Shown piece after piece: positions 19,639 through 26,340 of a stretch of DNA of 64,000 nucleotides. Each line of letters opens with the position of its first letter. Position 1 is the stretch's first letter. A program made the position numbers and the translations under genes. A model generated the notes under the pieces. That model had not been told where the DNA came from and did not search any database. It was given only the letters and a program-made list of their open reading frames with translations. The DNA comes from JAEMQF01 sp963791595 (GTDB taxonomy: Bacteria > Pseudomonadota > Gammaproteobacteria > Burkholderiales > Burkholderiaceae_C), in assembly GCA_963791595.1 (NCBI GenBank), contig CAWBTF010000036.1:124001-188000 (forward strand), written 5' to 3'.

Positions 19639-20393
19639 GCACGCAGCGCACGGCGCGAGTGGCGTACGCCGGTGCGGTGCACGAAGCGACGCCGCACGAC
19701 GCCGGGATTGCACTGCGCGACGGGCGCGTGCTGCGCGAAGACCAGGTCGTGTGGCTGCCACCCTTCGAAGTGGGAACGATCATCGCGCTCGGCCTGAACT
19801 ATGCCGACCACGTGAAAGAGCTCGCCAAGGAGCTGACGGTCAGCGCGAAAGACGAGCCGCTGGCGTTCCTGAAAGGACCGAACAGCCTGCTCGGCCACCG
19901 CGGCGCCACGCGGCGGCCGGGCGACGTGAGCTTCATGCACTACGAGTGCGAGTTGGCTGTGGTCATTGGCAAGCGCGCCAAGCAGGTCAAACGCACTGAG
20001 GCGATGCAATTCGTCGCCGGCTACTGCGTCGCCAACGACTATGCGTTTCGCGACTACCTGGAGAACTGGTACCGCCCGAACCTGCGCGTGAAGAACCGCG
20101 ACGGCGCCACCGTGCTCGGGCCCTGGCTCGTTCCCGCGAACGAAGTGGCGGACCCGCATGCGCTGGGCTTGCGCACCTTTGTCAATGGCAAGCTCACGCA
20201 GCAGGGCCACACCGGCCACATGATCCACCGGATCCCGGAGCTGATCGAATACCTGAGCGAGTTCATGACCCTGGATGCGGGCGACGTGATCCTCACCGGC
20301 ACGCCCGACGGCGTGGTGAACGTCAAGGTCGGCGACGAAGTGGTGACCGAGATCGATGGCGTCGGTTCACTCGTTCAATACCATCGCCGGTGA
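19635..20393 (+). CDS. hpaG2: Fumarylacetoacetate hydrolase family protein, HpaG2-like isomerase/decarboxylase
   Basis: 252 residues. The FAH fold is shown by IIALGLNYADHVKE, FLKGPNSLLGH, the metal ligands in FMHYECELAVVIGK (Glu-x-Glu) and the end block GDVILTGTPDGV. Paired with the preceding gene it should form the two-part HpaG enzyme, which converts the carboxylated ring-fission product to 2-oxohept-3-ene-1,7-dioate in the homoprotocatechuate pathway. Translation is coupled by an ATGA overlap with hpaG1. Confidence 0.92.
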   Translation: MSTQRTARVAYAGAVHEATPHDAGIALRDGRVLREDQVVWLPPFEVGTIIALGLNYADHVKELAKELTVSAKDEPLAFLKGPNSLLGHRGATRRPGDVSFMHYECELAVVIGKRAKQVKRTEAMQFVAGYCVANDYAFRDYLENWYRPNLRVKNRDGATVLGPWLVPANEVADPHALGLRTFVNGKLTQQGHTGHMIHRIPELIEYLSEFMTLDAGDVILTGTPDGVVNVKVGDEVVTEIDGVGSLVQYHRR

Positions 20394-20444
20394 CGCCGAA
20401 TTCCATCGCTGAATCGATTCACACAAACGAGTCCGCCCACACGA

Positions 20445-21906
20445 ATGCGCATCAACCACCTGATCGCCGGCAAGCCGGTTGCCGGCGACGACTACTTCAC
20501 GACGCTGAACCCGGCCACGCAAGACGTGCTCGCCGAGGTCGCGCACGGTGGCGCCGACGAGGTGAACGCCGCGGTTGCCGCGGCGAAGGCGGCGTTCCCG
20601 GCGTGGGCAGGGCTCGCTCCGGCACAACGCGCGGCGATCATGCGGCGCCTGGGCGACCTGATCGCGCGCCATGTCGATGAAATCGCACAGACCGAAACGC
20701 GAGACACCGGCCAGGCGATCGCGCAGACTGGCAAGCAGCTGATTCCGCGCGCGGCCGACAACTTCTACTACTTCGCCGAGATGTGCACGCGCGTCGACGG
20801 CCACACCTACCCGACGCCGACGCACCTGAACTACACACTGTTCCACCCGGTGGGCGTGTGCGCGCTGATCAGCCCGTGGAACGTGCCGTTCATGACGGCC
20901 ACCTGGAAAGTCGCTCCAGCGCTCGCGTTCGGCAACACGGCGGTGCTGAAGATGAGCGAACTCTCGCCGCTGAGCGCGGCGCGGCTGGGCGAACTGGCAT
21001 TGGAAGCGGGCGTGCCGGCGGGCGTGCTGAACATCGTGCACGGCCTGGGCGTGCGCGCAGGAGAGCCGCTCGTCTCGCACGCCGGACGTGCGCGCGATTT
21101 CGTTCACCGGCTCCACCGCCACGGGCAACCGCATCGTCAAATGCGCAGGGCTGAAGAAATTCAGCATGGAACTCGGGGGGAAAAGCCCCTTCGTCGTGTT
21201 CGACGACGCCGATTTCGAACGCGCGCTCGACGCCGCCGTGTTCATGATCTTCAGCAACAACGGCGAGCGCTGCACGGCGGGATCGCGCATCCTGGTGCAG
21301 CGCGGCAGCTATGCGAAGTTCGTCGATCGATTCGTCGAACGCGCCAAGCGCATCACGGTGGGCGACCCGCTCGATGAGAAGACCACCATCGGCCCGATGA
21401 TCAGCCAAGGCCATCTCGCGAAGGTGCGCAGCTACATCGAGATGGGGCCGCGCGAAGGTGCGACGCTGCTGTGCGGCGGCCTGGCCGCGCCGAACGTTCC
21501 CGCCAGCGTGGCCAAGGGCAACTTCGTGCTGCCGACGGTGTTTGCCGATGTCGACAACCGCATGCGCATTGCGCAGGAAGAAATCTTCGGACCCGTCGCG
21601 TGCCTGATTCCGTTCGCCGACGAGAGCGAAGCGATTCGCCTCGCGAACGACACGGTGTACGGCTTGTCGAGCTACGTGTGGAGCGAAAACATCGGCCGCG
21701 CGCACCGCGTCGCCGCCGCCATCGAGGCCGGCATGTGCTTCGTGAACAGCCAGAACGTGCGCGACCTGCGCCAACCTTTCGGCGGCACCAAGGCGAGTGG
21801 CACGGGGCGCGAAGGCGGCACCTGGAGCCACGAGGTGTTTCTGGAGCCGAAGAATGTGGCGGTGAGTCTGGGTGGCCACCACATTCCGCGTTGGGGGGCG
21901 ACGTGA
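20445..21906 (+). CDS. hpaE: 5-carboxymethyl-2-hydroxymuconate semialdehyde dehydrogenase (frameshifted)
   Basis: About 486 residues across one break near 21085. An NAD-dependent aldehyde dehydrogenase: ISPWNVPFMTATWKVAPALA, the Glu-bearing MELGGKSP, and the catalytic Cys in NNGERCTAGSR. The C-terminal block QPFGGTKASGTGREGG is also typical. Neighbours on both sides are hpa genes, so the substrate is most likely the semialdehyde made by ring cleavage of homoprotocatechuate. The start MRINHLIAGKPV fits the HpaE family. Confidence 0.93.
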
Positions 21907-21918
21907 TCGGCGCCATTT

Positions 21919-21987
21919 GTCATCCCGGCGCACGCCGGGATCCACTCTCGGCTCATTGCACTGGATCCCGGCGTGCGCCGGGATGAC
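21919..21987. repeat. Inverted pair of 26-bp palindromic elements
   Basis: Bases 21919-21944 and 21962-21987 are exact inverted copies separated by 17 bp. Each copy is itself palindromic around ATCCCGGCG/CGCCGGGAT. This type of ATCCCGGC element is dispersed in many proteobacterial genomes as REP-like units. It lies in the 101-bp gap between hpaE and the dioxygenase genes; the long hairpin could lower or stabilise the downstream message. Confidence 0.8.
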
Positions 21988-22007
21988 GTATTCCGAACGG
22001 GCTGACC

Positions 22008-22334
22008 ATGTCGCTGTATGGCATTCAGAAGTTTCTGTTCCACCTGAACCGCGACTCGCGGGTGCAGCAGCGTTTCAAGGCCGAGCCCGACTCGGTGCTC
22101 GACGAATACCCACTCGATGCGCCCGAGCGCGCCGCGATCCGCGCCGGCGACATCGGCCTGATCTACGTGCTGGGGGCGAACGGCCAGTTGCTGATGCACT
22201 ACGCCGCGTTCCTGGGCCTCGCATGGCCGCAGTACATCCAGGCGATGCGCGACGGCGTGGCGCGCCACGGGCCGGTGCGCGCCGGCGTCTACGCGATGAC
22301 GACGACGCTGGACGAAAAGGTCGCCGGAGTATGA
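22008..22334 (+). CDS. Extradiol dioxygenase small subunit, LigA family
   Basis: 108 residues, a helical LigA-type protein: MSLYGIQKFLFHLNRDS, then VLDEYPLDAPERAAIRAGDI and YAAFLGLAWPQYIQAMRDG. LigA subunits cover the active site of the class III dioxygenase LigB. The gene overlaps the LigB-type gene by ATGA, so the two form one enzyme. In this cluster the enzyme should cleave homoprotocatechuate (3,4-dihydroxyphenylacetate), since no HpaD gene is seen; that is inference from context. Confidence 0.9.
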   Translation: MSLYGIQKFLFHLNRDSRVQQRFKAEPDSVLDEYPLDAPERAAIRAGDIGLIYVLGANGQLLMHYAAFLGLAWPQYIQAMRDGVARHGPVRAGVYAMTTTLDEKVAGV

Positions 22335-23150
22335 GTTTGGTCTTCGCCGGCGTGTGCAGTCACGCCCCAGGCATCACCGGCCGCGCCCACATGGCCGACC
22401 CGGCGTTGCGCGACCCGTTCCACGCCGCGTATTTCGCCTTCGGGCAAGAGATGCGCGCGACCCGTCCCGACGCGCTGGTGCTCGTGGGAGCCGAACACTT
22501 CGGCAATTTCTTCATGAACAACATGCCGGCGTTCGCGGTCGGCATGGCCGACATGTACGAAGGCCCGATCGAAGACCCGGCGTGGCTGGGCATTGCGCGC
22601 ACCCAGGTGCCTGGCAACGCGGAGCTTTCGAAGCGTTTGATTACCGCAGCGATGCAAAGCGTCGACCTCGCCTACGCCGAAGAGTGGAAGTTCGACCACG
22701 GGCTGGCCGTACCGCTGCACTTCCTGACGCCGCGCTACGACCTGCCCGTGGTGCCGGTGAACATCAACTGCCAGGGCCCGCCGCTCACGCCGCTGCACCG
22801 CGTCTGGGCCTTCGGCGAAGCGCTGCGCCGCGCCGCGGACAAGGTGCCCGAGCGCATCGCGATCGTCGGCACCGGCGGCATCAGCCATTGGCCCGCGACA
22901 CCCGATTCGGGCAAGATCAACGAAGCCTGGGACCGCGACTTCATGGCGCGTTGGGCGCGCAATGACAAAGCGGCGCTGCTGGCCTACACCGACGAAGCGA
23001 TCTACCGCGACGCAGGGCAGGGCGGCTTCGAGGTGCGCACCTTTATCTCGATCGCCGCCGCGGCGCGCGGGCGCGGGGGCGATCCGCCACTTCCAACCGA
23101 TCCCGATTTTTTCCGTAACCTGCACGCTTGGCGTGATGGAGATCGTCTGA
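22331..23150 (+). CDS. Extradiol dioxygenase large subunit, LigB family (frameshifted near end)
   Basis: About 272 residues. Class III extradiol enzymes hold Fe(II) by two His and a Glu: GVCSHAPGI near residue 11, AEHFGNFFMNN near residue 56, and the acid-base His in FDHGLAVPLHFL. A frame change at the G run near 23077 restores the ending FSVTCTLGVMEIV with TGA at 23148-23150; without it the frame fuses with the next gene, giving a false long protein. The TGATG junction couples it to hpaF. It should perform meta ring cleavage in the hpa pathway. Confidence 0.88.
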
Positions 23151-23554
23151 TGCCGCACATGGTGATTCTGTACACGCCGCAAATCGAAACCGAGATCGAC
23201 ATGAACGGCCTGTGCCGGCGCCTGGCCGACGCGATGTTGAACGTGAAAGACGAACACGGCAAGACCGTGTTCCCGATCGGCGGCACGCGCGTGTTCGCTT
23301 ACCCGGCCGCGCATTACGCCGTGGCCGACGGCAGCGGCGACCACGCCTTCATGTACTTCAACCTGCGCATGGCTCGGGGGCGCAGCGAAGTGGCGAAGAA
23401 GAATGCGGGTGAGGTGGTGACGGCCGCGGCGCGCGAATTCCTCGCGCCGCTGCTCGCGCGGCGCGCCGTCGGCTTGACGCTGCAAGTGGACGAAGGCGCG
23501 GAGGTGTTCGACGCGAAGTTCGGCAACCTGCATCCGCTGTTCAACAAGGCCTGA
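23150..23554 (+). CDS. hpaF: 5-carboxymethyl-2-hydroxymuconate delta-isomerase
   Basis: 134 residues, the usual length of HpaF (CHMI). The mature N-terminus begins MPHMVILYT; the Pro after Met is the catalytic base of this tautomerase-like family. Other family features are INP-like strands and GGTRVFAYPAAHYAVADG, and HAFMYFNLRMARGRS. It isomerises the dehydrogenase product before HpaG acts. Translation is coupled to the LigB-type gene by TGATG; hpaH follows after 8 bp. Confidence 0.92.
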   Translation: MPHMVILYTPQIETEIDMNGLCRRLADAMLNVKDEHGKTVFPIGGTRVFAYPAAHYAVADGSGDHAFMYFNLRMARGRSEVAKKNAGEVVTAAAREFLAPLLARRAVGLTLQVDEGAEVFDAKFGNLHPLFNKA

Positions 23555-23562
23555 GTCTGTCC

Positions 23563-24367
23563 ATGCTCGATACCCAAACGATCGCCGAACTCGCGCGCGA
23601 GCTCCACCAGGCCCGCAAGACGCGCACCCAGGTGCGCCATTTTTCGAAGCGCCATCCGGCGATGACGGTCGACGACGGCTACGCGATCCAGCGCGAATGG
23701 GTCAAGCTCGAACTCGCCGACGGTCGAACGATCAAGGGCCGCAAGATCGGCCTGACCTCGCGCGCGATGCAACAGGCCTCGCAGATCACCGAGCCCGATT
23801 TCGGGCCGTTGATGGACGACATGTTCTTCGACGCCGGCGGCGACATTCCGTTCGAGCGCTTCATCGCACCGCGTGTCGAGGTCGAGCTCGCGTTCATCCT
23901 GGGCAAACCGCTCAAAGGCCCGGGCGTGACGCTGTTCGACGTGCTTTCGGCCACGGAGTACGTCAGCCCGGCGCTGGAAATCATCGACGCACGCATCGAG
24001 CAATTCGACCGCGAGACGCGCGCGCCACGCAAGGTGTTCGACACGATCTCCGACTTCGCGGCGAATGCCGGCATCGTGCTCGGCGGCCGGCCGGTGCGCC
24101 CCGATGCGGTGGACCTGCGCTGGGTCGGCGCGCTGCTGTTCAAGAACGGCGTGATCGAGGAGACCGGCCTGGCCGCGGGTGTGTTGAACCATCCGGCGAC
24201 GGGGGTGGCATGGCTCGCGAACCGCATCGCGCAATTACGACGAAGGTTTGGGCGCGGGCGACGTGGTGCTCGCCGGCTCGTTCACGCGGCCGACGAATGC
24301 GCTGCGTGGCGATACCTTCCATGCGGACTATGGTCCGCTGGGGGCGATCGCTTTTCGGTTCGGATAG
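23563..24367 (+). CDS. hpaH: 2-oxo-hept-4-ene-1,7-dioate hydratase (frameshifted)
   Basis: About 268 residues, normal for HpaH and the related MhpD. Recognisable blocks are TVDDGYAIQREWVKLELADG, GRKIGLTSRAMQ, PRVEVELAFIL and, after a frame change near 24235, YDEGLGAGDVVLAGSFTRPT and the end LGAIAFRFG. It hydrates the dienoate to 4-hydroxy-2-oxoheptanedioate. The aldolase HpaI that would finish the pathway is not in the window; the hpa genes end here. Confidence 0.92.
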
Positions 24368-24439
24368 CACGCGAGGCGCGCCAAAGCATCACGCTCGGGC
24401 GGGCCGGGGCAGTGGCATGCCTGGTGCCTGCAGCGCCGC

Positions 24440-24883
24440 CTACTTGGAGATTGTCAGCTTGTAGACCTTCTCGGTCGGCGCCTTGTCGGACTTCGCCGAG
24501 TAGTAGCCCTGGCCCGTCTTCATGATGAAGCGGCACCATTCTTCGCTGCCTGACTTCCACTCCATCAGCACGCAGTAGCGGCCGTCGTCCGAGATCTGCC
24601 ACTTGCCTTGCGCGGTGGACGGCATGCCGGTGCTCGAGGTGCGGTTGTCGGATGAAACGACGAAGCTGCCGCCGGGTTCGTTCTTCCACAGATGCAGGTT
24701 GCCCTTGGCCGTGGTGCGGCCCATGCTGGCGCCGGGCAGCAACTGGTTCAGTTGCTCTTTCGTCAGCGTGACGCGATCCGGGCCGTCGATGTCGCGCAAG
24801 ACTTGCGCTTCTTGAGCCATGGTGGGCATGCAGGCAAGGGTCAGCGCCCCGACCAGGACGCAAAGGCGATGGACGTTGAACAT
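24440..24883 (-). CDS. Small exported protein, DUF995-like
   Basis: 147 residues with a signal peptide (MFNVHRLCVLVGALTLACMPTMA). The mature part has the pattern GKWQISDDGRYCVLMEW, then EEWCRFIMKTGQGYY, which resembles DUF995 proteins of proteobacteria; two Cys in this block may form a disulphide. Function unknown. Last gene of a probable three-gene minus-strand unit; ATG 24883 follows AAAGGAG at good spacing. Confidence 0.72.
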   Translation of the reverse strand: MFNVHRLCVLVGALTLACMPTMAQEAQVLRDIDGPDRVTLTKEQLNQLLPGASMGRTTAKGNLHLWKNEPGGSFVVSSDNRTSSTGMPSTAQGKWQISDDGRYCVLMEWKSGSEEWCRFIMKTGQGYYSAKSDKAPTEKVYKLTISK

Positions 24884-24927
24884 GAGAACTCCTTTCGGGG
24901 ACGAAGTGAACTGAACAGAGACTGGAA

Positions 24928-25461
24928 TCAAGCGGTTGGCGGGTGCGGGTGCACGTCCCACCAGGCTGCGCCGGGTGCCGCAGCCATACGAACGCTGCGA
25001 AGAATACGCGACAGCTGCGGTAGACGTGCCTCGAATTCGGCACGCGCCGCAGCCGCAATGAAGACCGCAACCTGGCTGCCCTGGCGCACCGCGGTGACCC
25101 GGGCGTGACCTTGGAACAGGTTGCCGCCGTAGTCGAACCGTGCGGCCACGCGGTGCGGCTCCTGCGCCTGAACCTCGAAATTGCAGACGCCGTGCAAGCC
25201 GGGTTCGCTGCCGAGGTGGTGACGTTTCAGCCACTGCGCAAGGTCGAGTCCGGTGGCTTGGCCACGCACGCGGATCAGCGCGGCGGCCGCACCGAGTGGC
25301 TCGAGGACCGCGAAGTCGCCGTGGCCGGTGTGCACCACCCAATGCAGCGGGGCGCACACCGACATGCCGCCCGCGGACCGGTGCCGGACCCAGGCGCCGC
25401 CGGCCGCTGTTCGCCGCGCAGCGGCCGCCGCGGGTCGAATGGAGGTCAGAGCTTGGATCAT
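24928..25461 (-). CDS. Hypothetical protein, possibly exported
   Basis: 177 residues, no family recognised. The N-terminus is Ala-rich with RR but no clean signal peptide, so the start may be misplaced. The middle (GDFAVLEPLGAAAALIRVRG and GVCNFEVQAQEPHRVAARFD) suggests a mixed alpha-beta domain. A single Cys pair is absent. It sits 44 bp upstream of the DUF995-like gene and 52 bp after the Gln-rich protein, all on the minus strand, so the three are probably co-transcribed. Confidence 0.55.
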   Translation of the reverse strand: MIQALTSIRPAAAAARRTAAGGAWVRHRSAGGMSVCAPLHWVVHTGHGDFAVLEPLGAAAALIRVRGQATGLDLAQWLKRHHLGSEPGLHGVCNFEVQAQEPHRVAARFDYGGNLFQGHARVTAVRQGSQVAVFIAAAARAEFEARLPQLSRILRSVRMAAAPGAAWWDVHPHPPTA

Positions 25462-25513
25462 CGCGAAGCCGTTTCTTGCAGTGTCTGCTCCGGTGCCTTG
25501 CCTGGCGCTGCGC

Positions 25514-26113
25514 TCAGCGTGAGTTCAACGGGTACCACCAGCCGGCGCTGCCCAGCACGTGGTACTGGCCGGCGTGGTCGACGCCATAGGTCTGGCCCTG
25601 GTAGACGTGGGTGCTGTTCTTCTGCCAGGTGTGCGGAAGCTGCAGCGCCGCGCTGTTGGGCGCGAGGTAGGTGCTTTGGCCCATCAGGCCGCGGCCGGCC
25701 TCTTGCTGGTTCGCGAAATAGCTGTCGCGTTGCGCTTGCTGGGCCTGGCCGCGCGCCGCCTGCGCGTCGCGCAGGCCCTGCACGGCGTTGCGTTCACGCG
25801 CCTGGATGCCGGCTTCGGTGGCGCGCGCGTGCGCCATGCCCTGCGCGGAAAAGCCGTTCGTGTAGACGTAGTTGTAGGTGAAGGTCGGGTAGTCCATCGC
25901 CGGCCGGCCACCGGAGCGCGCCACGTACTGCTGGTAGGCGGCTTGCACCTGCGGGTCTTGCATGCGCTGCTGCACGATCGACTGCACCTGCTGCTGGCCG
26001 CGCGCGATGTTCTGGTTCATCGCGTTCATCTGCTGCTGGATCATCAGGTCGAAGTTCTGCGCCGCGCAGGCAAGCGGCAGCAGCGCGATCAGTGCGATCA
26101 GACGGGTCTTCAT
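25514..26113 (-). CDS. Gln-rich exported protein of unknown function
   Basis: 199 residues. A signal peptide is clear (MKTRLIALIALLPLACA, cleaved before AQNFD). The first half is very Gln-rich (MIQQQMNAMNQNIARGQQQV) and probably a long helix; the second half repeats short Ala/Gln/Arg segments and ends in a compact aromatic domain (WQKNSTHVYQGQTYG, HVLGSAGWWYPLN). I do not recognise a family with a known role. GAGGAG precedes ATG 26113, which supports this start. First gene of the three-gene minus-strand group. Confidence 0.7.
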   Translation of the reverse strand: MKTRLIALIALLPLACAAQNFDLMIQQQMNAMNQNIARGQQQVQSIVQQRMQDPQVQAAYQQYVARSGGRPAMDYPTFTYNYVYTNGFSAQGMAHARATEAGIQARERNAVQGLRDAQAARGQAQQAQRDSYFANQQEAGRGLMGQSTYLAPNSAALQLPHTWQKNSTHVYQGQTYGVDHAGQYHVLGSAGWWYPLNSR

Positions 26114-26340
26114 GGCTGGCTCCTCGTCAAAGAGACCCTTGCGGGCCGATGACGTGAAGCATCGAACGCGACCGTTAGGCAAGCGTTAGGGCGACGCGAA
26201 ACAGCGGCCAAGCCAGTCGCGCGCCGGTCGCTTGTCGGCGCTTCGGGGCGGGTGTCTTTGGGCGGCTTCGCGCTGCGCGACGCGTCAACGCGGCGCTGCC
26301 AACGGCCTGTGGCAGGCCCCCGGCGCCACGCCCAGGGCGC

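Noticed and set aside
22331..23554. A single fused LigB-HpaF protein.
   Set aside because: The fusion exists only because of a frame slip at the G run near 23077; the other frame gives a natural LigB ending and a TGATG junction with hpaF.
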